Assembly: GCA_003313425.1 (NCBI GenBank)
Contig: NHZP01000048.1
Location: 186,001 to 250,000 of the forward strand
DNA length: 64,000 nucleotides
Reading direction: 5' to 3'
DNA from: Pseudopyrenochaeta lycopersici
Taxonomy: Eukaryota; Ascomycota; Dothideomycetes; Pleosporales; Pseudopyrenochaetaceae
A model generated the notes under the pieces. The model was not told the DNA's origin. It searched no databases and saw nothing but the letters and a program-made list of their open reading frames with translations. The first letter of the stretch is position 1; every line of letters begins with the position of its first letter. The position numbers were made by a program, and so were the translations under genes. Positions 25,743 through 36,602 of the stretch are shown here, piece by piece.

Positions 25743-26550
25743 TGCGGGGTGATTGATTTGGTAGAGAAGAGATGCGAGAAACTGATTAAAGGAAGAGACA
25801 CAGAATCGAAGCAGAAGGAAGCCGTGACGTCTAGTTATCGCTCAGTTACACCGCCTTCAACCGCCCATAAGACCATCTTGGCCATAGCTTCTCAGGGTCC
25901 ACACAATCTCTTTTAAGGAAAAAGATGCTGATCTCTATAACTTTCTCCAAGCGAGGCCTCGAATTCACCTCCAAACCTTCCCGAAGCTCTTCCCGTAGCA
26001 GTTCTCCCCATTCTCCCGGCGACCAAGTCAAAGAGATTGCGCCGAGAACTTCCCAACGTTCTAACATGCTACATCCAGTTGCATTTCGGAATACACGGAT
26101 CCACCAGCAGATGCGAACCTTACATCGTGATACTATCGTGCAGACGTTGTGGAGGAAAGTGTGGAGCAAACGTGGAGTTGAATTACGCTGAGGCACGTTT
26201 TGGAGGCTGACGCATGGGGATAATTTCCCCTTCCGGCCAGCTGCATTTGCTACTATTCCCCACGCTAGAGCGATGGCTTGCTTTGGCACGAGCTAGCTTG
26301 CGCTCAACTATTCGAGAATAGACGGGATTCCAGAAGCATAATCACAATCCAGAATGTTGGGGTATGGCAGTTTGGCATGCGTTACAGGATCTGCAAGGGA
26401 ATGTCACGTGTGCGTGGAATGCGGAGCTGGACACACCCTTCCCCCTCTCATACGTCATTGGGGAAGAATTTTGTTATTGATATCAAACTCGGTCAAAATG
26501 CTTCAATTCTAAGACGATATTTTTCAACGCCATAGGTAGCACAAAGAAGC
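25743..26550. promoter_or_regulatory. Intergenic, upstream of the Gfo/Idh/MocA gene
   Basis: A 147-codon minus frame (25846-26289) has no recognisable content and is probably chance. The region holds the promoter of the 25742 gene and the 3' flank of the next minus-strand gene. No clear site seen. Confidence 0.35.
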
Positions 26551-27893
26551 TCACAGATTAGCTTTGTCCTCCTCGCCAGTCTCAAGCACAACCTTGATCA
26601 CCAATTTCCCATTGTCATCCTTCGTCTTACCAGCCATCTCAAACGCTTCCTCTGCTGCTTCTAGTCCCTTGTATCTGTGCGTGACCAACTTTGAGAAGTC
26701 TGGATAATCAGGCCCTGACTTTGACACGACTTCAATGCCCGTTGGGTATGTGTTTGCGTATCGGAAGACACCAATGATGTCGACTTCTCGCAGCGCAGCC
26801 GCGGAGATGGGGAGCGTTTGGATGGGTGTGCCCATACCGATTAGGAGGACTTTGCCGCCTGGCCGTGTTGCCTATTGATGGTTAGCTGCCGATTCACCTC
26901 CTCAATGCTCTTGAGACATACGAATATTGATGCCTGGACGCATGACGGTACTCCAGTGCACTCGAAAACGGCGTCCACCTCGCTGACCTCTCCTCCACTC
27001 TCCTTACTTATCTTCCCAATCTCTGCAGCAACCTCCTTTGCAATCTCGAGCTGCTCTTCTATTGTGCTCCCTCGCTTCAAAGGTACTGTAAATCCCCGGT
27101 GTGCGAACTTGTTGTCCACTGCAAACTGTACTCGGCCCGCATCGATGTCTGCTATGACTACCGTACCAGCGCCAGAGATCTTTGCCATGGCGGCTACTAG
27201 CAATCCAACGGCACCGGCTCCGAACACGAGTACTGTTGCGCCAGTTGCCAGCTGCGCCCTCTTTGATGCTTGGATAGCTACACTTAGAGGTTCGAGAAGG
27301 GCTCCCAAATCTAACGACATACCCTCGGGCAGCCTGTATGTTATTAGCGTAAATTCGAGCTTATTCTGCGTCTTCCAACATACTTATGACACCAAGCAGC
27401 CGGATGATTGATTCGATCCTGCAACGTCCCCTGAGCATGCGGAAATGCCTTTGCACTGCTCCTGAACCTCATGCCCTTGCAGATGTTGTACCTGCCCTCT
27501 TTACACCTATCACACGTCTCGCACGGTAGCCCAACTTCCAATGCCACTTTGTCTCCTTCCTTCCATCCCTTTACGTCTGAGCCGACGCCCACGACAACAC
27601 CTGCAGATTCGTGGCCCAAGGACATGGGCTCTTGCACAATGATGTCGCCATTGCGGTAATGCCGATAGTAGTGGAGATCTGAGCCGCAGAGCCCAGTGCT
27701 TCGAATGCTAATCTGGAGGTCTGTTGGGCCTGGAGGGAAGAGGGAGCGTGATTCCTGGATAGACAATTAGTCTGGAATTCGGATGTGTTAGAGGTGTGAA
27801 GCATGCAATTTTTAAATCTTTCGCGCCATGCAGAACAGATGCTCGGATCTGTCTTGGCTGTTCTGCGAGGTCTGGCTTCTGTTCTGTTGCCAT
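26551..27893 (-). CDS. Zinc-dependent medium-chain polyol/L-idonate-type dehydrogenase
   Basis: Exons on the minus strand 27893-27807, 27754-27384, 27333-26922 and 26871-26551 give 396 aa. Catalytic zinc ligands are C52 (GLCGSD) and H77-E78 (LGHESAG). The structural zinc lobe has C107, C110, C113 and C121 (C-x2-C-x2-C-x7-C). The coenzyme fold is GAGAVG followed by ADID, whose acidic residue favours NAD+ over NADP+. This is the sorbitol/xylitol/L-arabinitol dehydrogenase family, which also includes L-idonate 5-dehydrogenases; given the neighbours, the latter is attractive. The first intron (27806-27755, 52 nt) has a GC donor (ATT|GCATGC) where related genes would be expected to have GT; no GT site restores the conserved KDLKI-ESRS junction. 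It is divergent from the SDR gene. Confidence 0.87.
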
Positions 27894-28176
27894 TTTGCGG
27901 TGGGGATCTCGTGAACAATGTAGTAGTGAGGCTGTTCACGTTAATTGTTTTTAACCTTCGTATGCACCGAGATTGGCGGAAGAAGGGTGGGTGAGGAGTG
28001 AAGTAAAGAAGAATAGAACGAAGGATGGAGTCATCTCACAAGACATCGGAAGCCATTACGCGCATCATTCGTGCCCCTCGGCGAGCTTTCCCCAGTGCTG
28101 AGCATGATGGGGACAAATTCCACCTTCGGCGTCTGATGTCCCGCCATTTCAAACGCCGACGCATGGTGGGGTAGCG

Positions 28177-28381
28177 TTCCGAGCTCTTTCCGAGCGATAT
28201 CATCCCCCAGGGATTATCTGCCGTTGAATTTCATCCGTAAAAGCTAAGCATACTCGCTGGAAAAGGCTTCTTCCTCTTTCCACTTGTGCCATCAACTTTT
28301 GAGCCAAATTCAGTGCGACATTTACTTCTTGGACCAGCTTTTGTGTTCCGAGCAACATCAACGTAGAGCGTCATTCCGAGC
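28177..28381 (+). promoter_or_regulatory. Four TTCCGAGC repeats in a divergent promoter
   Basis: Identical octamers at 28177-28184, 28188-28195, 28346-28353 and 28374-28381, all in the same orientation, lie between the divergent zinc dehydrogenase (27893) and SDR (28411) genes. The complement contains CGGAA, compatible with one half-site of a Zn2Cys6 regulator. A role in co-regulating the cluster is inference. Confidence 0.4.
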
Positions 28382-28410
28382 GACAGCAACGAATTTGAGA
28401 AGTAAATAAT

Positions 28411-29257
28411 ATGCCTACTGTACAGCAACTATTCTCCCTTGAGGGACAGACGGCCCTGGTAACAGGAGGCACTCGAGGAATTGGTCAATCAATGGCCATA
28501 GCCCTCGCAGAAGCAGGAGCTGATATCCTTCTCGTCCAAGTATATCCTCCCACTACCTTCGACTCTGTTTCCACAACACTCACTAACACCATCCCAGCGC
28601 GACACATCCAACCAAAGCACAAAATCTGCCATTGAAGCTCTCGGCCGCAAAGCAACAATCTACACCGCCGACCTCTCCTCCAAATCCTCCGTCTCCGCCC
28701 TCGTCCCCGCCATCCTCAAAGACGGGCACAGAATCCACATCCTGCTCAACTGCGGCGGAATCCAGAAGCGACACCCTGCCCACCAGTTTCCAGACGATGA
28801 CTGGGAATCTGTGCTGCAAGTCAATCTGACTTCTGTGTTTGCGCTGTGCAGGGACGTAGGCGCCCATATGCTGGAGCAGCCCGCCGATCTACCATTATCG
28901 CGACGAGGCTCCATCATCAATGTAGCAAGTCTTCTCACATTCCAAGGAGGCATCACTGTGCCTGCGTATGCGGCGAGCAAGGGCGGTGTTGGACAGCTGA
29001 CCAAGGCACTGAGTAATGAGTGGGCGAGCAAGGGCATCAGTGTGAATGCGATTGCCCCGGGGTACATTGCTACGGAAATGAATACTGCGCTTATGCAGGA
29101 TGAGAAGAGAGCAGAGAGTATTCTGGGCAGGATACCTGCGGGACGATGGGGTGCGCCGGAAGATTTCAAGGGCGCTATTGTCTTCCTAGCGAGTGCTGCG
29201 AGTGCATACGTGAGCGGGGAGTTGCTCACTGTTGATGGCGGGTGGATGGGACGGTAG
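28411..29257 (+). CDS. Short-chain dehydrogenase (5-keto-D-gluconate reductase/KduD-like)
   Basis: Exons 28411-28539 and 28598-29257 give 262 aa, standard for a classical SDR. Motifs are TGGTRGIG for the coenzyme, NCGG in place of NNAG, catalytic S154 (INVASLL), Y167 and K171 (YAASK), and PGYIATEM after the active site. The overall pattern resembles bacterial gluconate 5-dehydrogenase (IdnO) and 2-deoxy-D-gluconate 3-dehydrogenase (KduD). In fungal D-glucuronate breakdown an SDR reduces 5-keto-D-gluconate to D-gluconate; the neighbouring myo-inositol oxygenase, aldo-keto reductase and zinc dehydrogenase make that role plausible here. It shares a 517-bp divergent promoter with the zinc dehydrogenase. 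Confidence 0.88.
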
Positions 29258-29483
29258 AGAACATGTAACGCCATACTATGATAGACTATACAGTGGTGAA
29301 TCGAAATGGATTTTGTGACACAGACTACTAGATTGAAACTTGCAATTTCACTACTGGGAATAAAAGTCGATAATCATAAGATTTCATTGGTCTTCATTTC
29401 ATAATTGTAAATTTCTATATTTGAAGGGTATACTTTTGTCATCATCCCATCAGCCGCACAATTTACAGCTTGCTTTCAACAAG

Positions 29484-30528
29484 TCAACCGCTGAGATCTA
29501 TGCCGTCTGGCTTGTCGGGGAAGCCAGCATTGACGCCGAATGGTGGGTACACGTAACGAGTGACGCCCTTGGTCTTGTGGATTGATTCGAGCTTCTCGAC
29601 GTCCTCAGCATCGAGAGAGATGAGCTTGCGGTTCTCATCAATGCGGGATGGTGTGACAGACTTGGCGAGAACGGAGGAGTTGCGGGCAACTGAGATGGAT
29701 TAGCTGAAATTCCTGGAAACTTTGTCTCTGGGTGAACTTACGGTGGTAGCTCAGGAGTACAGTGGCTGGGCCAACGCTGTGCTTCTTTGCGACCTCATTC
29801 ACAACCTCGTCCTTGAACAGCGGCGAGCCAGTGCTACCTAGCGGGCTGTATGCGGTGATGTGGATGCCCTTCTCCTTGCAGAAATCGACAACCTCCTGTT
29901 GCGGCAGCAGTGGGTGGTTCTCAATCTGGTTGGCGGCGGGGGTGATGGTTGCTTGAGCAAGGAGCTTCTGGAGGTACTTGACACTGTAGTTGGCGACGCC
30001 GATGGCCTTAACCTTGTCGGGGTGTGCCTGAATCAGCTTCTCAAGATTTTTCCAGGTGTCAATGTGGGTGATAGATGTGTCAATGTCGCGAGAGCCGTCT
30101 TCATGCTTGGGGAAGAGGAAGTGGTTGCCTCGTATGCGTCAATGTAGCTCTATTTAATCATTGTGGAGGAACTCACCCTTGGGGTTCATGGGAACCGGCC
30201 AGTGCATAAGATACAGATCGACATAGGGTGTCTTCAGCAGATCCAAGCTCTTTTGAAGGCCCTCCTCAGCCCTGGTGTGAAATGTGCACCAAAGCTTGCT
30301 GGTGATGAAGAGATCCTCTCTCTTCACAATACCTCGAGAAATGACGTCCTGGAGAGCCTCGCCCACCTCATCCTCATTCTGGTAGCAGTAAGCGCAGTCA
30401 ATATGCCTGTAACCACCCTCAATGGCATGGATCACAGCCTTCTTGACCTCGCCAGGCGCAGACTGCCACGTTCCCAACCCAAGAGCGGGGATCGTGGCGC
30501 CAGTGTTGAGTGGGATTGCGGTATTCAT
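29484..30528 (-). CDS. Aldo-keto reductase (candidate D-glucuronate reductase)
   Basis: Exons on the minus strand 30528-30177, 30128-29742 and 29689-29484 give 314 aa, typical for the family. The catalytic tetrad is complete: D44 and Y49 (HIDCAYCYQNE), K78 (FITSKLW) and H109 (YLMHWPVPM). The C-terminal coenzyme segment SVLAKSVTPSRI carries the Lys-Ser-x-x-x-x-Arg pattern of NADPH-dependent members. Family members reduce aldehydes and aldoses, including D-glucuronate to L-gulonate, which would follow myo-inositol oxygenase directly. I chose ATG 30528 (MNTAIPLNTG) by family alignment; an in-frame ATG at 30597 would add 23 residues. The gene is divergent from myo-inositol oxygenase across about 1 kb. 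Confidence 0.88.
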
Positions 30529-31541
30529 GTCGGGCTGTGGATGGATGATGTCTTCCGGAGTACCTTTCAGCATAAAATTGGCAAGAGAAGGGTTCATGTC
30601 GGCACAGGGGGATTGGGGGTATATGTAGTGGGGTGTTGACTCTTGGAGCTACATATTGTGGCTGCAACTTTCTCCGTTCTTGTCGCGGTATAGACGTTGA
30701 TTGACTGCTTTAATTCTTCCGACGACCGATAGTGCCCCGCCAAAGCTGCCCCGCCGGGGTAGCTTCGGTCCGGAGGCCGTTCGGATGAACCTGGGTGCCC
30801 TTTCACACGCGCTGCTGAAGTTTCAGCCTCAATAAAATTTCGCGAAGACGCGCTGCCCAGAGGACGCCAGCTGTTCTGGGTCATCTATTCGGGGAAGTCT
30901 GGACCGAGCTTCACGTGCCTGAAATCGTGGCCGTTTCTGCTCGTCATCATGCAGCCCTTCCGTGTGATCAGCCGTTGTCCCACTGAAAACTCAACAGAGG
31001 CAAGCGTTTCGGTTGTCAGGTTGCGGCGGAAATTACTTGGTTGAGCTGGTGGCGGGCGTTATTACACCATCTAGCCTTTGCAGCCAAGAAGGGTCCAACA
31101 GCGCCGGATCTAACAAAAGACAGCCAACCACCATCACCACAATGCTGGCAAACCTCTGTCAGCCATCGTTTCCAGAACCCCAGATCGTGTGTCGTAGCGG
31201 TGGAAATTTCCTCGCATCTCGCTCTTGCCTTCTTCGAGCTCATCATTGCGGAGATTTCTCGTTGAGTGGAGCCAAAGGATGGAGACACGAAAATGCTGTC
31301 ACCATTCAGAGCCTGGTCTTACTCTAAACAGTCGATTTTGTTTGCTCAACCTGGAAGGAACCTGGAGAAGGCACAAAGGATAAGTACATCTCAATTTTCG
31401 CACCTTGTAGAACATCAATCAAACCACTTTCTTCCATCTTCGACCATTTCCAAAGTCTTTGAGCTTCTGCAATACTTTGAAGCCCTTTATTTCACCTCTG
31501 TGCATTTCTGAGATACCCTATATCCGTCTTCATTCATCAAA
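30529..31541. promoter_or_regulatory. Divergent intergenic region between AKR and myo-inositol oxygenase
   Basis: No gene supported. Holds the two divergent promoters. A single ACCGAGC near 30.9 kb is a partial match to the octamer repeated at 28.2-28.4 kb; no full copy seen. Confidence 0.35.
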
Positions 31542-32576
31542 ATGGCTCCAGGTGCCATCTTTGAGACGCCCAACGTGGCGGAGCCCTTCAACAACCATCG
31601 CGATGGCCTCGCCCTTGAGGCAACCTCAGACATGATCGACGATGTCAATGTCCTAAAAGCTGCCATCAAGGTCAAGAATGGTACTGCTACCCAGAAGGAA
31701 AAGGACATCTATGAGCAATCACAGTTCGACTCCGAGAAGGACAAGACACAGTTCCGTCAGTACGAAGAGGCATGCGATCGTGTCAAGAACTTCTATCGCG
31801 AGCAACACGAGAAGCAGACCGTTGCTTATAACCTAAAGGCACGGAACTCCTTCCACAGCAAGACAAGGGCAGAGATGACTATCTGGGAAGCGATGGAGAA
31901 GCTCAATACCCTCATCGACGAGTCAGACCCCGACACATCTCTCTCACAGATTGAACATCTCCTCCAATCCGCTGAAGCCATCCGCCGCGATGGCAAGCCC
32001 CGCTGGATGCAACTCACAGGCTTGATCCACGATCTCGGCAAGCTTCTCTTCTTCTTCGACGCACAAGGACAGTGGGATGTTGTCGGCGACACATTCCCCG
32101 TAGGCTGCGCCTTCAGCCCCAAGATCATCTACCCTGATACATTCAAGAACAACCCCGACTACGACAACGAAATCTACAGCACCGAGCACGGCATCTACAC
32201 ACCTGGTTGCGGTCTGGACAACGTCATGCTAAGCTGGGGCCACGATGAGTACCTCTACCACATCATGAAGGAACAGTCTACTATCCCTGATGAGGGTCTT
32301 GCGATGATCCGGTATCACTCCTTTTACCCATGGCACACTGGTGGCGCATACCACTGGATGATGAACGAGAAGGACCATAGGATGCTGGAGGCTGTCAAGG
32401 CATTCAACCCGTACGACCTGTACAGCAAGAGCGATGATGTGCCAAAGGTCGAGGACCTAAAGGTATGTTTGCACTTACCATCTATAGTCCATCGTGCGAT
32501 GCTAACAATATGACAGGATTACTACATGGATATCATTGACGAGTTCATTGGTAAGGACAAGAAGCTTAAGTGGTGA
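31542..32576 (+). CDS. MIOX: Myo-inositol oxygenase
   Basis: Di-iron, HD-domain-fold enzyme that cleaves myo-inositol with O2 to D-glucuronate. Exons 31542-32462 and 32517-32576 give 326 aa. All expected metal ligands can be placed by analogy with the mouse enzyme: H139 (IEHLLQSAEAIR), H163-D164 (GLIHDLGK), H234 (SWGHDEY), H259 (RYHSFYPWH) and D292 (NPYDLYSK). The fungal protein has a longer N-terminus than the animal enzyme. The C-terminus DKKLKW matches the family. It stands at one end of the five-gene oxidoreductase group and would start the pathway from inositol. Confidence 0.95.
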
Positions 32577-33760
32577 TGGTTGGATAGATGCGTGGTTACA
32601 ACCTGGAGTTACGAATTTCTTTAGCCTTATACATGCATGCTGTAATATGATATCAGCCCCGCGGAGAGCCACAAAGGCCCGCGAATAGATTTCAACTACC
32701 TTTCAAATGATCTTCCCAAGCATGGTGGTATTGTAGTGATTTGCAACCTAGGCTTCATCTGATAGCGCACGATGCTGTGCCCAATGTCTCATCATGCGCA
32801 GCATCATCCACCGATATGACGCATCCCCGCCACTCACAACATCTTCGATGCGCTGAACCTACTGTTCAAAGCGTTCACTGTTACTACGTGAACCTCTTCC
32901 AGTACGCAGATGCCAATCCAAAGGGTACATGGGATGTCTAAAGCCATCCTCTGTAGCAAGGGAAGCATCAGCTCAAATTAGAGCCAAATGCAAACCCCCG
33001 AACTAATCCTCACACTTGCACAACCCTCATAACTCCTTCAAACAACCTCAAAAACAACCAAACACACCGCCCTCATCGCCCTAGGATACGCTCTCTTGCT
33101 CAACGCAAGAAGCTGTCGATTATGCACCCCTCTCTCAACGCCACTTGCACAATCCCTAGGTCGATGCACACCGCGCGACATAATTGGCAGACGAGCCTCG
33201 AGCAGAGCGCGAGATGAGAGAATCAAGGATGCACGACAGCATGGCGGGAGGAAGTCAAATACGGAGAGGAGGATATCGCGAGGGAGGGCCAGGAGCGTGC
33301 ACGATGGTAATGGTGTCAGCATTGTCGTTATTTGAGCGCATAGTGATGGAAATCGTAGGGAGGGAAATAGCTGAGGATGGTGTCATTGGAGGGTAGTTGT
33401 ATATTAAATGGGATCGAGCAAGTGAGTCATCACTGACCTTGGCGAGAAGGACAATGTTCGTGAACTTCCTCTGCCTCAGCATTGTTTCTGGGAAGGATAT
33501 CTCGTGGAAAATTACGAGGAGAGAACTTTGCGAGACCGGCTGAGAAATGTTGTACATGAGATGTGGATGCAAGTGTGTTTGGTGGATAAGATTCTGAAAG
33601 CCCACTGCAAGCTCCAACGTCGCTACAACACAAGATTATCGAGGCCAGATGTTTGCTTGTACTATATAAACAGCAAATAATGTGTAAAGCAATTCATGAT
33701 CTGTTACACAAATGCTGTATAAGAACAAATGCATTGGTATCTCGTTTATGAGCCTTCCAC
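32577..33760. other. Intergenic with a possible F-box-like remnant
   Basis: A minus-strand ATG frame at 33038-33322 (94 aa) contains LLALPRDILLSVFDFLPP followed by a Leu/Ser helix, resembling the start of an F-box motif, but the rest has no repeat or substrate domain. It may be a degraded or very short gene. Nothing else supported. Confidence 0.3.
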
Positions 33761-34758
33761 TTAGCCCTCGGCGTAGTCTAGACTTCCCTTTCCAACTGTT
33801 GATGGCGCCGCATCAGGTCCCTTCTGCTGCCTCAACTTTTCCTCGAACTTGGCAAACTCTTTCATCGCAATCTCTTCCTCCTGATCCATGACCTGCTGTA
33901 CACCCTTAACCTCCTCGATGTAATGCATCAACATGCTCTCAATACCGTTCTTGAGCGTCACTGTGCTGGAATCGCACGTCCGACATGCGCCTCGTAGCTT
34001 TAGCAGCACCTGTCCGTCATTGAAACCGCGGAACTCAATGTCTCCGCCATCCTCTTGGATCGCAGGTCTGACCCTCGTATCCAGTAACTCTTTGATCATC
34101 CCAACGACGTCGTCATCGTTCTCGTCATATGCCAGGCTGTCGGCCTCCTGGCCTCCTTGCCCTTGCTCACCGGCTTTGGCTGCAACTGTGTTTACGATCG
34201 CCTGTCCGCTGGTCATGAACTCGTTGATGATAGCGAACACCTCAGGCTTCACGTGCGCCCATGGTGTTCCGCTATCTTTTGTGACGGTGATATAGTCTAG
34301 GCCAAAGAAGACGGATGTTACGCCGTCAATGTTCAGTAGCTGTGCGGCAAGTGGAGATGGATGCGGGGGTGCCAACGTCGACCGAGGGCTGAGGTATTCG
34401 AGAAAGGGCGATGATATTGATTCTGGAAGCACTCGTTGGTTAGGATTGAATTTAAGGGCCTAGTGATATTAGTATATTCTCTTCTTGGTTTTGGAGTATG
34501 TTTGGTGCATACATCAGCATTTGGCGTGGGTTCCGTCTGAATGAACATCGTCCGGCGAGTGGATGTCACCACTGACGGTGCCGCAACGCTCTGATTCCAT
34601 GGTTGCGCCTTCGGCCTATGCTGAGACCTCGAGGTTGAGATGGGTGATGATTGTTGGTGAAGGCACCTTGTGGCGACTCGCGGTGCTTGGGATCGAAGGG
34701 AAGGTGTCGCCCGAGACAGGCTGCGCATAGCAGAGCGCGGGAGTGATAGTGAAGCCAT
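33761..34758 (-). CDS. NFU1: Mitochondrial NFU1-type iron-sulfur carrier
   Basis: Exons on the minus strand 34758-34513 and 34459-33761 give 314 aa. The N-terminus is rich in Arg, Ser and Ala without acidic residues (SLPRSAMRSLSRATPSLRSQ), a mitochondrial presequence. The Nfu_N domain follows (MFIQTEPTPNADALKFNP, SPLAAQLLNIDGVTSVFFG). The NifU-like C-terminal domain has the Fe-S ligand pair C241-x2-C244 (RGACRTCDSSTVTLKNGIE). The family delivers [4Fe-4S] clusters to lipoyl synthase and other mitochondrial proteins. The last 45 residues are charged and specific to fungi. An in-frame ATG at 34878 would put sequence before the presequence and is less likely. Confidence 0.93.
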
Positions 34759-36602
34759 TATCGCGTGAGAATCGTACGATAAATCAGAAGGAAGGATCAA
34801 GGATCCTAACGTTGCAATGGCAATGTTTGTACTGAGAACGAAAGTTTCGGCTACTCGGCCATATGACGTTTGTCGCATTATTCAGCGTCGTCTTGGCATC
34901 GACGTCCGAGCATCCAATATTCACTCCTCGTCTGTGCCAACCATTAGCCATATTGCAAACGTCGGCCTTACATCACAAAGATGGCTCCTAAGGAACTTTC
35001 CAAAGTCTCAGGGCCGAGGCTTCCAATGTTCTCTTTCAACCGCTGACTCCGGTCAAGCCGAGGGCTTATGAGATGGGCGATATAGCAGGGCCAGGCAGGC
35101 ACCAATGTAATCAATTTTATACATGTACAATAAGTCGTCAAAGTTTGGTCTCGTAACAGCCCTCTCCACTTCGTTTTGTCAACATTATTACTCGTTCTTC
35201 AATCGTATCCAAGTTGCACACTTGTTAGACCGGAAAACTAAAATTCCAAGGGTGCGACTCACGCTCGGAAATACAAATCCAGTTTGGAAGCAGTCTCCGG
35301 TCTTTCAGCTTTGCTGGTTAAGTATAGCTCATAAAGTTTGATAGGAATCAATCAGTAGGCTCCTATTGTCATCTTGATGGCCAGGAACAAGGAGGTCTGA
35401 GGACGAGCAAGTACCAACAGCAAGGTTCTGATGCTTGTAGATTGATATATTTGGCTTTCATATCAATGGCTGCTATCTAAGTCTGACTTCTCAGTTTTTC
35501 GAAAACTTGATCAGTCACTATCCGTCATGATTTGAGATAAGCCTTCGATGATTTTCGTTGTCACACTGTTTAATCGTATCGACAACATAGATTAAAGTCC
35601 GTCAATATGTCAATGTTCACCATGGCCAAGCAGCTGCCATATCTTTCCTGTTTTTATCCTTCGTTGACATGCCAGCTTTCCATGCGGCTTTTGGCGACCA
35701 GTTGACTTGCCATCATTGCAGCCACAGCAGAATTGGTTATATGTACCTACAGTAAAGCGCTTCAAGGCAGGAGCCACAGCCGCATTGACTGCCGAAGCTA
35801 TTGGATTGGTCGCAAATAATAGTGTCTGTGAGGGTGATCATACATGCGAAGAGCAGGATGGAAGCGACTACCGTTCGAATCAGGTGGTCTTCTAAATTAC
35901 TGAGCTACATGAGAACTGAACTATATACTATGAAGAAGACATTTCAGTGACTCTCAGCTACTGCAGAACTCTGAGTTTTACACATACGAATTGGCTGGAG
36001 GTCCGTGGTAGCTATACAAACAATAAAACTCTTTGGCTCCTTCTATTCTTGATGCCGAATGCACTTGATCACAACGCGCTCTAAACATCAGTATGAGCGC
36101 TAGTTTAATGCAAAAGAATCACGACAAGATTTATTTGAGAGTCCCCAGTATGAAGAATGTCAGTGAGCATGGCGACATGAAGTAATTGCACAGTATTTGA
36201 CGTAACTGCGCTGAAATTACCGCAGTAGTTATGATAATAAGTTGAAGTAAATTCTAATTCAGTCGAAGTACTGAAATGAACTCGGACATTAGATAGAGCA
36301 CGTAATTGAACTTTCAGCCAGTGGGTAGCTGCTCCTTTCGGGACCCGGAGACAATCATGGAGACAATCAGGATGACTGATCATTCACTGGGAAGCCTGTT
36401 GCTCGCGGTCGTCCGACTCACACAATCACACGGACCACATCAAGCCAAAGAAAGCTGCTAATGTTCCCATAAGACTGCGAGTCCTTCATTCTGATGCATG
36501 TACAAACCAGACTCCTGCAATATCATTGCTAGATGATGGAGCAGCTATAATGCGAGCTCAATATACGCATACAACCATTACATCCCCAGGTGTCTCTTTA
36601 AA
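34759..36602. other. AT-rich gene-free stretch
   Basis: Short frames only on both strands. Many TpA-rich words suggest old decayed sequence, but I see no transposon motif. Confidence 0.4.

Noticed and set aside
25846..26289. 147-codon minus frame upstream of the Gfo/Idh/MocA gene
   Set aside because: Composition unlike neighbours' proteins, no motif, lies in promoter DNA.
29498..29689. 63-codon minus frame in the last AKR exon
   Set aside because: Out-of-frame shadow; the correct frame encodes the conserved SVLAKSVTPSRI segment and ends at 29484.
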